DNA of 64,000 bases, from contig JASJZH010000006.1 of assembly GCA_037178975.1 (NCBI GenBank), positions 2,108,001-2,172,000 of the forward strand. Direction: 5' to 3'. Below are positions 11,301-24,699 of this stretch, piece after piece. Under the pieces are notes generated by a model. It saw only the letters and a program-made list of their open reading frames with translations, was not told the origin of the DNA and searched no databases. Position numbers and translations under genes: made by a program. Each line of letters opens with the position of its first letter. Within the stretch, counting starts at the first letter, position 1. The stretch is from Oscheius tipulae (taxonomy: Eukaryota > Nematoda > Chromadorea > Rhabditida > Rhabditidae).

Positions 11301-12730
11301 CAACCTTTATCATTTTGTTACCTCTTTTTTGCCCACACCATGGGTGGGCTCCCTCATGTTGAGCTGGGAAGTGTGGATTGCCCTCGGCTTTACATAAACA
11401 GCCGAACAACGAACGTGTGATCGAGAACGCCTGTCATTTCGTCGACGCTTTCACAACCAAATTGCGCCACTTCAGTTACGTGTTGTCTCCAGGCGGATAA
11501 TAGAAATGAACGAGGTGGCCTGATAACATTCACTTTTTTTTTTAGCATATTTGCCTCTTTTCAATAGCCATATCAACCAAAAAAAACTGAAGCTCGCAGT
11601 TAAGCCCTAAAAAGATCACCTACAGTCTTCCATTTGTTTTGGTACCCCGAGTGGAACCTTTTTTCCAGGCAGGGCAATCAGTCACGTTCATCTCACCCCT
11701 TCCCCTGGGTGGCTAGTGTTCCTATCAACGGGCTTTCAAGGGCACAGGCCACTCGTTGCTCTCGTGGCTTCTCAAATCGGTCTCCATCACAGAACAGTTG
11801 TGAGAAAATTGGAATCGGATCAACGACATCTAATTAAATCAGCGTCTGGGTGGTCGAGACGTCTTGAGATAGAGAATGGCTGGCGTTTATGATAATCCCT
11901 TGGTAGGTAGGATACAATGAACGTGACAAATGTCAAACGCATTAGCACACACAATTACAGAGGATTGCCATAGCAAAAAATGCTGTACCAATAGTCCCTC
12001 GCATAGATTTTCTCTTGGTCTGTCGGGTCTCGTCAGGTTGCAGCGTGTGTGTCCACGCATGGTAACGCGCACAAACCAGTAAGACTCCCAAAAATGAAAG
12101 TGTGACTGACCTCGCTTCCCCCAAAGAGTGCTTTTTCCATGTTAGAAGTTCCAGTTGAACTCTTCCATCTACCCAAGCAACGCCATGGCGGTCAATTCGT
12201 CTTTTCTTGGCACCTATCACTCATCGTTTTTTATCGGCCCGATTTTTTCCAGACGGCCTTGTGTGCGGGTGAGAAGAGAGATAGAGACCCGCAAGTTTTG
12301 AGAGTGAGAGATCTTCTTGGAAGATATTTAGACACTTCGTTGCTTCCTTCTCTGGAACTGGGATTGGTTAAGTATTGTTCACAGAACAGCGTATGTTGTC
12401 AAAAACTAGGAACCAATAACTTTTTACAGTAAAAAGATAAGCATCAGAATATTTAAAGAGCTAAGGTCCCCAAAGTGGAATCTCTTTCCAACTATCCTGG
12501 AACATTCCTCCGCTCACGACCGCCGTTCTTCCACATATTACAGTCTCCTTTTTCGGTTATGAACTTCCCCGCATACGGACAAAAAGGCAGTCTCCGCCCA
12601 GTTCTGAAGTATTTAGTAGACTGTGTCGCTGCCAACTACTGTAATCTTTGCCATCAAAGAACTGAGCTCATTTGGCGCATCTTTAATCTTGTTTTTTCTA
12701 ACTGACCTAGGAAGTTCTTTTTCAGCCTAG
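8371..12730. other. 4.4-kb stretch with no supported gene
   Basis: Several open frames of 60-130 codons occur on both strands, but none has a signal peptide, repeated splice-consistent exons or recognisable motifs. Part of it (about 9.9-12.7 kb) is somewhat GC-richer and may be regulatory sequence for the GLI-type gene starting at 12731. Confidence 0.45.
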
Positions 12731-15021
12731 ATGAACCGACAGATGACGGGAGCGGAGCTTCTCAACATCCCACCAGAACAAGTGTGGTCTCTGGCGGAAG
12801 CAGCACAGTCTTCTAACGCCCAGCCATCGTCTATCATTCCTCCTCTTGTTTTATCTTCCTCCTCACAAAACTTGACTAATGTTCACGATGTTAGGGAAAT
12901 GAACGGACTCAGTCAGATGGTGAATCGTCTGGAAGGTCAAAGGTACAACTACTTCCAGGACTTGGAGTATCTATTGGAGACGGGCGATGTCGATGACATT
13001 TTGTACAGCTCAAATGCAAGATGTGGACGTCCTTTTAAGCTGCCCAGCTTCCCCATCAAAGCCATTTGGTGTAAGACGGTCATTTGCCTGATGGACATGG
13101 AAAGTGACTTGCCGGAAAAGCTGGATGCCAGTGTCTCTCCTCTTCATGGCATGCCACGCTATTTGGTAAGCAGTCTTCCAAAATTTGTTAGTAGTTTGGT
13201 TCTATTGTTGAAGACTAAGCTCCAACTCGAGTTACTGAAAAAGTGTGTGCTTATCAGAGATTGATAAGACCACTTCCAGCTTCTTCTTCTCTTCTTTGGA
13301 GGTCTATTTATGTCTCTATCACGTTAGGTTTCTTTCACTCACCTCCCGGCTAGTGCCCATTACAACCAGCCTCTTCCATGCCGACAAACAGTTGCGACCA
13401 GCCATCTCTGCCAGTCCGCACTCTCTCTTTTGCTGCACCGAGGGTGGTCTTTAGACACAAAAGCCAAACCATGCGTGGCCATTTTTCATTCTATTTCGAC
13501 TAAGTGTTCTTCACGGTAGAAGCGCAGAGATAACGATCGGGAAAGACCGCGTGATGCGCCCTGGGAGGTCTATTGCCTTCTACTTTTCCCACATCGTAAA
13601 AATGACCAAAAACTATTTTTGCAGACGTCTAAAGAAGACTACACCTTCAACAAAGCACCCGACGCAGCTCAAACACGCTGGAGAGTGTAATTCCGCAGTC
13701 ATGACCACAAGCAAATGGACACTTTTAGGTACTCCCCCTTGCGCAACTACGTAGGTCCTGAGGTCGAAGAGATGGTCGAATTCATCTGTGCCATCGACGG
13801 ATGCAATCGCTTCTTCCGAACTAGAGATGTATGTTTTGGATACGCAGAGTGGTGTATATGTGTTTCAGATGGTAGTTGATCATGTCTTTGACTTCCACAA
13901 GTTGTATCCGCCTGCTGTCTTCAAATGCAACTGGGCAGAATGTGAAAGAGAAGACCACTTTGGAGCATTCTACCAGATTGAGACTCACATGCAGCGACAC
14001 AAAGTCGATCGTCCCTTTGAATGCCAGGTTAATTCAATCTAATTCAATCTAAACGCTGTTTACAATACTGTCCACGTCTTGGTTTTCATTATTTTTTATC
14101 CTCATAACCTAGTCTTATTTAGTTAGAAGGCTGTGACAGAGCCTACCGTCGCCTGGAGAATCTCCGTACGCACATGCGAACGCACAGCGGAGAGAAGCCG
14201 TACAAGTGCAAGTTCGAGTTCTGTGATCGCTCCTTCACAAACGCCTCTGATAGAGCCAAGCACGAAAACCGAACTCATTCTTCGATTGTAAGATTTGAAT
14301 TGAGAAATACAGTATATACGTTTATTTAGAAAGGTTTCCCCTGCCACATCGAAGACTGTGATAAGTTGTACACAGATCCATCTTCACTAAGAAAACATAT
14401 CATCAATGCCCATGGTGCTGAAACCTATGAGGATCATAAGAAGGAGAAGGCTCTTGAACGGAAGCGAAAAATTGTCAGTTGAACAAAACGGTGTCGAAGA
14501 AATAGTGGTTTCAGGAGCAGCGAATGATTGAGCGTCACATTTTACGGAGCATGAGCCAACCACGAGTATCATCTGGTGGACCAATCCGTATTCACACGTC
14601 GCGCCTGAGCCCGACTTCGTCTCTTAGTCCTCGATCACGCAATGCAGCGTCAATTAGTCCGAGATCTTCCACCTCAACCCTGTCCAGCAACATGAGTCCA
14701 AACCAACTCTCTCCCCTTCCAATAGAGGCAGCCTCTGAGATGATAGTCACTCGTCCCAACTTTTCCATGTCTCGCATATTGGAAGATCTTCCCAGACCGA
14801 GTCCTCCACCCACCACTCCAATGTTCCAATTCCCTCGACCTACACCTTTAAATCCGGCTGCTGCTCAGCATTTTGCCCACATGCCGCCGCCACAACAGCT
14901 ACCGGTGGCCTCCCAATATCCATTGCCGAATCTACTCCCTTTTATGGTACCAAATCCACAGATGATGAATGCTCTGCTTCTGGCCCGCCTTCAGATGATG
15001 ACCGTCGGTCAGCAGTTGTGA
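12731..15021 (+). CDS. GLI-type five-zinc-finger transcription factor (TRA-1/GLI/GLIS class)
   Basis: ATG at 12731, six bases after a TTTTTCAG acceptor; stop at 15021. Exons: 12731-13165, 13625-13686, 13729-13828, 13869-14027, 14123-14287, 14330-14473, 14515-15021; 523 aa. The N-terminal 145 residues are Ser-rich without a known domain. Five C2H2 fingers follow in GLI order: [12 protein letters not shown], then CNWAECE with the long finger-2 linker, then [19 protein letters not shown], then [19 protein letters not shown], then [32 protein letters not shown] and TDPSSLRKH are hallmarks of GLI/GLIS proteins. The C-terminus is Ser/Pro-rich (SPRS repeats) and Met/Leu-rich at the very end. Expected to be a nuclear DNA-binding regulator. 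In nematodes the GLI member is the sex-determination factor TRA-1, but GLIS-like assignment cannot be excluded. AATAAA at 15177-15182. Confidence 0.88.
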
Positions 15022-18000
15022 ACTATTGTAGGCCCCAAATCGTATTTGGTATGCTTAACTTGTATTTCTACATTGTATTGACTTGCGATCTCAATCTTTC
15101 CTGTGAGGAAACGTGTTTTATAAGCCCGTGAACAGTCTTGTCTCTATCCGGTAGTGCGCGTTTGGAAAACGTATGTAATAAATCGATTTTCGCTATATTA
15201 TTTAACAGGTAGGGATGAGAATAGGAAGCTGACATCGACGCAGAGTCAAATACCTCAGAGCAATCAGAAAGTCTGAGTTATCTACACTACGTCGATTTCG
15301 AGACCACCTCAACCGATATGGGTGTGCGGGTGTGATTTCATTGATGGAAACGAACGGAGCGACGCTTTTACAATAAAGCAGTTCAAGACTTTCGCGGGCT
15401 TGGTCCTTGACAACACAACCTGTCATACAAGTTCTCTCTCACCACGCTAACGGTAAATGATTTACGTTTGTGGTAAGAGTAAGCCAAAGAGGAACAGAAT
15501 ATCTTTAAACATAGGGACGCTATTTAGAAGATAGGGTAGGGAGACAACTGAATTGGTGATAAAAACTTTCGAAAAGGTGAAAAGAGCATCTAACTAGAGA
15601 ATGGAGATTTACTAATGGTACCAGAGACTTTTGGGAAGAGCTAGCGCGTGCGGTGACACTGCTACTATCGCTGTTTCATGAAATCTGCGAGGCTAGTTCT
15701 CCCAGTTTTTTGTGCAAATGACCGACATCTAACGGGTCAGATTTTCGGCTGATTGCTTGAAGGAAGAAAAACAAGCATATAGCGGCCGGAAAATTGTATC
15801 GTAATCGAAATAAATAGAATTGTTGTTCCAAGTCTCAAAAGTAACCATTTTTTGCCACGCTCAAATTCGCAAGAAAAAAGATATGATTTTCGTTTTTTTT
15901 AAGTTACTAAGACAAATAAGTTTTGTAGACTTTTGGTATGACGTTTTTCAAAAAGAAGACCTTGAAAATGTGTTCAATGCAATTGGTCACTTCAGTAAAG
16001 GCAATGTGCTTTTATTTTTCTGGGTTAATGCATACGTACATCAGAAACAGTTTCAGTAAGCTCAAAAAAAATGAAAGTTCGAACAAAACGGAGAATTTGT
16101 GTTTATGCCAGGCGTGTTAAGGAACACAATCGAACCTCGCCGTTCAATGAGGAAGATGGCTGGCCGAACGGCCAGACAACCGGTTCACTCGATATATTCG
16201 GTTAACGTCGAACAAATCGGATCATGTGCAAAATGGTAATACATTGTTAGGTATCATTGAACACAAATAAGAGTTCGAAACGGGTATATGACGAAGTTCT
16301 GTACTTTCAGTATTATATCCTTTTCTCTTTTTTGTACAGAAGTTATTCCTATGTTAAGAGCAAAGCTCTGCTATGCTCTGACCTTTGTCGGAATACGAAC
16401 CCATGAAACGGCTAATGTGCTCTCCGTGAGATCGTGACCTGCACTTTAATTAGAAGTGCACAAATGTAGCTTTGATTAGTTCTTCGTACAGCAATGAAAC
16501 AGCTTGCTCTTCATTTTTTTGGGATGATAAACGTGAATAATTTAATCTTAGACAGGTGTCATTGAGATTTTGCAAAACTTATTTATAGATCAACTAATTG
16601 GATTACGTCGTCATTTTGGAAGCACTTTTGCTCGAGCAAAAATACTAGGTAATCAACGTAGAAAACCAAGAATAGAAACCAATAATCTTAACCTTGTGAC
16701 CAAGAATACAGCATGGTTATCACTCTGGTCTTAGTCCTAGATTCAAAATACTAAAAGCAAATTGACTTTCGGTGCAAGCGGAAATTTTTTAAGTCAAAAG
16801 AGAACCAGAGGGAATTCTGACAACACTGTCCCTAAAAAATCCATTTTAAAAGATTGCCGAAACACTGGCGTATATCTGACAGATTTCAAAAAGTCCCAGC
16901 TTTGCTGCATGCATCGAAGCGTCCTAAAGCATTTTTGAGGGCACTTGAATGTTTTGCATTCTGGCCTTGATTATCACAATCCCCTTGACCAATTAGTCCT
17001 CTCTCCGTTGCATCGCCATAGAGACCCTGCTTCTTCTGGGAACTCGTCCATGCTCGTGCCAGGCGGACTCGCCGCGGGAACTACTTTTTCTGGCGTGGTC
17101 ACTGAATTCTTACTCGGATTACCTCTGGGCCCCTGACCCCTTCGGGGGTGCAAAGATCCTGCTTTAATGAACTCGAGTCGCAATTATTCCAAATGAGGGC
17201 TTTCTGAACAGGATATTTCAGCGGATAATCCTCCGCTAATTGCTGCTTTTTACGTGAACTCTGGGTAATCGTTGCAGATTTCCTTCTACTCTTATCATTT
17301 CCGCAAATCAGAAATCATTTTTTGATTGAATGTTCTTCAAAAACTGAAGGAATTCGAGAATGTTTAATGATTTCTCTTATTGGGCTCCTACAGGTGGAAG
17401 GTAACCATCTTTGAGTCTTTTATAATATTTACTACACTAACTTTTGACTCAAACTTACAAATTGTAAAAGTTTATAATTAAAATGGAGAGCCTTGTTCCT
17501 TTCATGACGCCACTGCCCTCTTTGATTCATACTATCCCCCTCAGCGGAAATTCTTAAAGGATATCAGCTAATCTCGTGAGTCACCTGCTAGAAAGTTAAA
17601 AAGGGCTCTAGTACAAAGATTTTGCTCAGTATCTCGTGTCTTCAGACTTGTTGCATATGTCATGAGTTTAGTTTTCAGCTGATGTAAAGAATCGCGCAGC
17701 TAACATGTTCACAAAAGCATAAAATATAATAGGAACTGTTACATATAGCAGCTTGTTAAACTGCATTGGAATAAACGGCTACGAAAAGAGAATATTGTGA
17801 TTGATACAACTACTTCAAAAACAGTAAACCGCCCATATCACTTTCATACCTGATCAGCCCGAAAGTTCCATCCTCTTTTCTGATTTCTTTCTCTTCTCAC
17901 CCACTAATTCATTGCGCTGCGGGATTGCTAATGCGGATTGAACGGCTTCATCACAACTTGGCTAAGTCAATGTGCACCCTTCAGTTTCCTCTTTTTACAA

Positions 18001-21000
18001 TTTAGTTATTCGCTTTGACACTTGCCTCTTGATACTTTTGATGCAGCCCAAGTGTACCAGCTTGCGAGTTTTGGAAAGCTCGATCAAAATTGCCCAGTAT
18101 GAGAGATCGGTTCATCTTCAATGAATAAGAGCTGTGGAATCTAGTTCGAGCATGTCCTGCTTCTCCTGGACTGTGGAAGTTCACTTCGTTCACTGATTCT
18201 TGTCGCTTCAACAAGCTTTTTCACTTGAAGTATTTCTCATAGGTAGACAAAAACCTCATTGCTTCAACTTCCTGCCTCAAGCCCTTTACCATTCTGACAA
18301 AAAACAACTCCTTTAACTAAAATTTTGCTAAATAAAAGTCACTTTGTATCGTATTTCGAAAATTGCGGGCCATGAGTCACTCGTCGGAGGGCAAATTTTC
18401 ACATGATCTGTCCGCTTTCGCTGCCAATACCGACGTATGTTTAAATGCTCTAAAAGAAGCGGATGTAGACAATACACTACGACCTTTAGCCTCAGCTAGA
18501 CGATGGAGAGTTTCTAAATTCGTAACATCAATTTTCTTGATTGTGGGCTGCACTGAGACTCCTAGTAATTTGCTCAAAGAGTGTCCTCACGTTGGAGGAT
18601 TTCTTGAGGGTCTTTTACTACTCTATTCTTTCTCTTGCTCACGCATTTTGGCTGTAAATCAACCACGCTACTTAGTCATTTCCAATCGTTTCAAAAGCTC
18701 GTGTTTGCCTTGCTCTGCTTTTCACAAAACTAAAGAGAAAAATGTAGGTCGGTCGTTTACTTTATACTTTTTGCGATAAAACCTTTTCTCTTAGCTTGCA
18801 AGGCAGCTGACTTTTTTGCAATAGTTCCCACAAAATCTGCGTCCCATCGTCTATTGCCAGTCGTATGGTCTGGGAATTGCGACACATGTCGTTTTAGCTC
18901 AGCTAAAAGTCGCCTATTGATAGCTTGCGAGTACGCTAAGTTTCAAGTTTGCACTAAGTAGCCAAAATAATCCACCTGTTTGATAAAGCTGTAGTCAGTT
19001 ATGGATCATAAACTAAATCAGGATGACCAATCATGTTCTGCCAAAATTACACTTTGAAAATCTGCCGTCTTTGAAGAGGACTGGGGGACGTTCGCTCAGT
19101 CTTTGCCCATTTTTGGTTTTTTCTCACTTTCTCGAGGTTATAAAAAGCGTAAGCCCGCCATGGCGATAACGTTGACCGTTCTTTTCCAAGGTCAAGGTCG
19201 CTGATTGAAACAGCCGCTGCCACGTTCAGACAGTTTCACTTCCTTTGTCCTCATACTAAGTTTTCAAACTTTTCCTTGTGCTCAATGCTCCTTCTGGACG
19301 ATTTCTGTATGGCACATGGAGTATGACTCATTTTACCTGTCAGCACTGGTTTAATTAATCTCCTTTTTAAAAAAAATGAAAAGATCAGCGAAATACATAT
19401 CTGGTAATAAATGCATAATTGCTTCACTATAGACTAAAGTCTCATTAGCCGCGATTTTAGATTTACATACCTTTGAAACCGATTTAAGTACCAGTACTCT
19501 TTCCTTGTTAGCAAATTTTGCGCTTATTTAATAATAGCCGAACATCAGATGAAATCTGCAGGTGTTGCTAACTTATTCGCTAGACCGAAGAATAACATTT
19601 TAATCAGGTTAGGTGGAATCCACCAGCTGTCTATCCACACGTACGGTACCTTTTCCTAGTCTGAGTCAAAGACTGTTATCGAGCGCATCCATGCAGATTG
19701 TTTAAAATAGGTCCAAACAGTCAATGACCGTTGAAATGTGACGCGCACTGCTTTTTATTGTGGACGACTGGAAGGAATATGCACCATATGTCCTGATAGC
19801 TGTGCAAACGCCTTTGATTTCCTTAGGGCTGGGCTGCAAAAGTTGCTAAAAAATTTTAACCTCTTATTTTGTTACAAAAAAATGCTTTTTTGTATTCTTA
19901 GAATTTCCTAGATTCGTAGAATGTTCCCGACAATCTTTCATTATTCCCACCCAAAAGTTCGACTACAGTTTTCCGGCTGACCCCAACGATCTTCCTGGAA
20001 ATCCGGCACATGCCATATTCGTCTGATATTCTGGATTGTAGTCAGTGCTTCTATCAGTAATTAGCTCTGAATACATTTCCGGCTAGGTTAATTAGTCAAT
20101 TACCGGTCGGTAGTCTCGGTCTAGCTTTGCCCTCTCCGGTCTCACCTAACTGGTGAAAATGATATAAAAAAAGTCGTCACGAAGTCCTTGAACTCCTCTC
20201 GTGGATACGATTAGTGGGAACATCCTCTTCCTGATCGAAAATCGCTGCGTCATTACCAGGGAAGAAGCGAAAAGTTAATCTGCTCGATTCTGCTGAAACG
20301 GACTACGTGAAAGTATTCTCGGTACTGTCACTGTCCGCAGCAGCTGGGGACTCTCGCCGTATGAACTTGTCGGTTTCAATCTGTCACCCAAAAAATCGCA
20401 CGAGAACGTACTTTTACTTCTCCGCAGACACGCTGCAAGTGACGGACATTAGGATCACCGAGGTCACTTATACAATTTTCTGAGCTTTTGGGCTTGCCCT
20501 TCTTGAGATTACCGCTGAGAACTGATTAGATCGGGACTAATCACTACATGATCATACCTCAGATCATCAGTAAATTTTAGAGAAGTATAAACCGACGCCC
20601 TTTGAAGTTACTCCTCTTTCTGAACATGATTTCTGTGTTCAATGTACTTGCTATAAGTCAAATAGATCCAATGAACCAGACTATTTTTCATGGCTGTTTT
20701 ACATTTTTATTTATTTTTTATTATTTACATGTTATTACACATTATTATTTACATAACAATTTTCAGCCTACCGCCTATAGTTGTCTGACCTTTTCTAAAT
20801 GTAGTTCCTTCCATGGAGACTGTTTCTAATGTCTCCCTAATCACGCGCACTTTTTGAGCACAGGGGTTACGCGAGCGAGGGGAGGAGCAAGCTATCTGGG
20901 GGTCAGTTTTAATCAACGCCGCGCTGGGCTGGCTACAGATAGCCAGGTGTTTCTCTCTCGCGGCCGCTCACATTTTTGCACTTTTTGTGACGAACAGTCG

Positions 21001-21192
21001 ACCTATAGTTGGTCTATCTTTCGCAGGCTATGCTTGTCACATATCTTTTGCTTGCGAGGCAGCTCTGGGGCAAAAAACTGCTGATAAGAGACTTTTGATA
21101 GTGCTGCCCTGTACTTCTCAGAGCAGCTTCCGCATTTACTCGTAATAGTTCCCATACTTTTCATAAACGCCTTTTTAGTGCAAACCTCAACG
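15022..21192. other. 6-kb gene-poor region
   Basis: I found no spliced gene on either strand. Open frames of 60-140 codons exist, for example 18363-18779, but they lack motifs and consistent splice sites. The beginning holds the 3' UTR and AATAAA of the GLI-type gene. No tRNA or CRISPR-like structure is seen. Confidence 0.45.
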
Positions 21193-23328
21193 ATGGGCAA
21201 CATCACGAAAGGATCCAAGACGTCTCCTTTTCTGGAACCGAAAAAGATAGAGGTGTATCAGTTTCCCGTTAGAGAGGAGCGAGGTACTTATTCACCCCTC
21301 CAAATCATCGATTTTCGTTTTAGGCGTCAGTATGGGTCGTGTTCCCGATGATCTCATTTTTCCGATACTCAATCGCTTTGATCAGAGCCGTGTTCATCAT
21401 TCGGTTGCCTGGGACAAACGCTTCAACACTGTGGTTGGTCAGCACATTCATTTCTGGCGCCCCAGAGTGGTCATCACCTTCGAAACCGTGAGTTTCAGTT
21501 CAAAATCGGTCACCAGACAGAGTTATACACGTTTTTCAATGACGAATACTGGTCGACATCGCGTCCTTGATGACAAACTTTTGGCAAAGTACAAGGATTG
21601 TATTGAGTTTGTCCTCTGATAACTCATTCGTGGTTTATCTTAAGAAGTCTGATACCAAAAAACAAATGTAAAGAAAAACTGAAAACCCATTTTTCCAGGA
21701 CGTTGTTCTCGCCGGACGTTCATGCTCTTTGGGACTCATGCTCACCATGAAAGTGTTCATTCCCCGCTCCCGTTACGAGGGTCCTCTGGATGAAGCTCAC
21801 TTCAAGAAATGCATTCTGGAGCAGGAATTTATTTTCCATACTGGAGCCGATGCTGAGAGTAAGAAAAGAGCATTCCTATTTCCAATGTAGTGTTCAGACG
21901 AGGAAGTCCTTGAAGCCCTTCAAGCCAGTCTTCGTGAAATTCTCGACAATGTTGCTGTCCGTCGCATGGTTTTTGTAAGTATTTCAATCATTTCACCGCG
22001 ATCATTTAACAGACCTGGGGTTCCATCATAGGATCCTTTTTAGTATGGGCGGTACTTGAATAAAAATGCCACTACAGCATCTTATGTTACAGGGAAAATA
22101 GTCAAGGGAAGCTGTGGAAAGCATCCAGATCAAGCTATTACTTTACGGAAGTCAGTGATCACCATTACTGTTTCACGTAGGTTACGTAGGAAAATTACTT
22201 GGAAAGTTTGAGGCGCAGACTCTGAGCTCAGCTTCCGCTGCAACCTATAGTAAATGTTATGAGATGTTCATGATCAGGAAGAGATTAAGTGGAAACTTTG
22301 ACCTAATGATGACCGATTTCTATCTTTTGATGCAGAAAGGAGTGCTTCAGGGAAAATCATGTTGTTTAAGCCGGAGGTTTGTCTGAGGGAAGGTCATCAA
22401 AACCTGAGCTTGGAACGGCTTTTGCCTTATTCTAACATCAGGCTGAAAGCGCGCGCAATCTTTTCCCCATACCGAGAAATTAAAGCCTCGACTGAGGAGC
22501 AAGGGAACTACGATGTCCACGTCTGACAAAACTATTCCCCTTTCGGAAATACCTACGTGCGTGCGTAAGTTGTTTCGTTTATTTAGCCAGCAACATCAAT
22601 TTTCGTTGCTTAGAAAGAAACCTCACAATTTCACGCAACAAATCCAAAAAGAAACTAGAATTGGAGGCAACTAAAGAAATTTTGAGTGATATTTCAAAAT
22701 CTATAAATGTCTTTTCTTTAAGGATGTGCGCAACTACCCTCTCCCTCAGCAACTCCAGGACACTCTTGCTCAGTCCTTCGCTTATGACAACGCTTACTAT
22801 GCTGCTCTTGGAATCAAAGTCAACTGTCAAAGAATTGATGGAATGACCAAATTCTTCTCTAGCTTGCGTGAGTTGACAGAAATCTTCTTAATGACTGTAA
22901 CCTTTAGCTGCACATTTTTTCGAGCTCAACGCCCACATGCACACATTCGAGGAGAAGATGATCCGCTATGATCACATCGTCATGAACATCAACTTTGGAA
23001 CAGACCAAGAAATAGTTAAACGGTTTATCGTTTACCGAATCAATGCAAGTTACTGAACATCGACAAATAAATGTCTGAACTTTAGGAATGGCGACAGGGA
23101 TTGAGGAAGATCAAAGTGTACCGAATCGCTGGTTTGGTTGCTCATCTGAGCGATGTGCTTCCGAGCCATGGATGGCTCTTATACATTTGCAATTGTGGTC
23201 GTGAGGCGGTCGTCTATGGAAAGAACGGAAAGTACATCCGCATCAGTCACCTCGGCACTAATCTAATAATTCATGACAGCAAAATGGAATACAAGCCGGA
23301 AAAACGGCATCAGGGACTCCCGGTATAA
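21193..23328 (+). CDS. Unrecognised 328-aa protein
   Basis: ATG at 21193, stop TAA at 23326-23328. Exons: 21193-21283, 21324-21487, 21699-21858, 21898-21974, 22723-22867, 22908-23014, 23086-23328; lengths sum to a whole number of codons. I do not recognise the family. There is no signal peptide or obvious membrane segment. The protein is mixed alpha/beta in character, with segments such as WRPRVVITFE, SLGLMLTMKVFIP, YPLPQQLQDTLAQSF and YGKNGKYIRISHLGTN. The third intron-exon step is interrupted by a 748-nt intron (21975-22722). AATAAA at 23561-23566. It lies on the same strand as the receptor cluster downstream, but 1.4 kb away, so probably not in an operon with it. Confidence 0.72.
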
Positions 23329-24699
23329 TTTCCTTGTGATTTGAGTATGTATCCAATTGATAATATTAACTTCTTCCTTTCAACTTTGTGTATTTCTGTC
23401 GCATAGTGTCATGCGTCTTTGGACGAAATGAATATTTAACTTTCCCAGGGTTTTATGGGAACAGATACAGAGATACTATGGAAAATGCATATACATCGCT
23501 CATCGTGATGTTACCTTCTGGTAGGAAGTTTGGCTTCTAGATTTTGTGAGATGGTGAGTCAATAAAAGACTCAAGGAAACCTCAAGAAGTTCCGTTGAAG
23601 CGAAAATTTTATTGAAAGCTGCGAACTAAACGGTGGTTCTTCCACTGGCGCGAGCCTGTTGTTATAGCCCGATGACCTGAGCGTTTTTGTTTCGCGTCAA
23701 AGTGCGATGTAACAAGCTGTCACAGCTGCTTCCTCTCGGACCTCAGTTTAAACTCTTTGTCTATTGATTTGCGGGCCTCATTATCACTTAAAACATCCAC
23801 ACTCACCTGATCCACGCCATTTCGGCGATTCCCACACGTCCATTTTATTCATACTGCTGTCTATCCCAGCTGGTAATAACGCAGTATCAGTCCCTAGAGT
23901 CCTCTGCTCCCATCATGGCGCACATTATCGACACTTGGTTCTTCTTCGACGACGTTTGTCTTTCTCCCCAAATCGGATAACAATTGGTCGAGGCTGCCAA
24001 AAAGTCTATATGGCCGTTCCCCATTTGTTTCTCGGCAGAAGAAGTTAGAGAGAGACAGACACACAAGGGTCTCGTCTCTGTAGTGAATGTCTTTCCGAAG
24101 CAAAGTAATCCCGACTCGTAATCCCACATCTTCACGTTTGAATGCTCCCAAGGTCCGCCACAAATGTCCGAATACTCGAGGACACTCATTAATACACCGA
24201 CTATTCTTCAATAATGTTCCGGCTCGCTGGAAGGGGAAATCCTTACTATGTCGGCGTTCCTGCCAGCCGTTTTCGGGCCTATTATGGCTTGTTAAGACAC
24301 CTAAACCTATATTCTTTCGTCTGCAGAGGTGTTCCCCGTCATTTAATGACGGTAAAAAACGTTCTATCACCTGGATTGAGCAGCAGAACTTTTGGTTTAA
24401 GTTTTATTGTTTTTGACAGTTTTCATAGTTTAGGTATTTCAGGGAAAACATGCCACAGTTCAATATATTACGCTTACGATGTATTGACAAGTCGTCATTA
24501 TATTTTACTAGGGCTGCTCTTACCTTCCAAAGTCTTTCTATCAAGCTTGCTACGCGTTTCTTGTCATTTCTACAGACTCATTAACTTAAAAAAAGACCAC
24601 TTTCAGTATTTCAGATATCAGTGCATTGCTCGAGACCGGTGGATGCCTCTCGCCGGCCGCCGCCATCATTCTTCCCGGAGCCGGCGATTATAAGCCATT
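23329..24699. other. Intergenic region upstream of the receptor cluster
   Basis: Contains the 3' UTR/AATAAA of the preceding gene. Open frames of up to about 159 codons overlap on both strands but look non-coding. The last 70 bases before 24700 are GC-rich (gccggccgccgcc) and are likely the 5' UTR of the first receptor gene. Confidence 0.45.

Noticed and set aside
16090-16220. GGTTCGATTG on the minus strand as a tRNA B box
   Set aside because: The flanking bases do not form a T-stem and no acceptor stem is present.
18363-18779. 138-codon plus-strand open frame
   Set aside because: Isolated in a gene-poor region, without motifs or splice sites that extend it.
23894-24693. Overlapping 158- and 159-codon frames on opposite strands
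   Set aside because: Mutually overlapping, unsupported by splice sites, and with low-quality composition; more likely upstream non-coding sequence.
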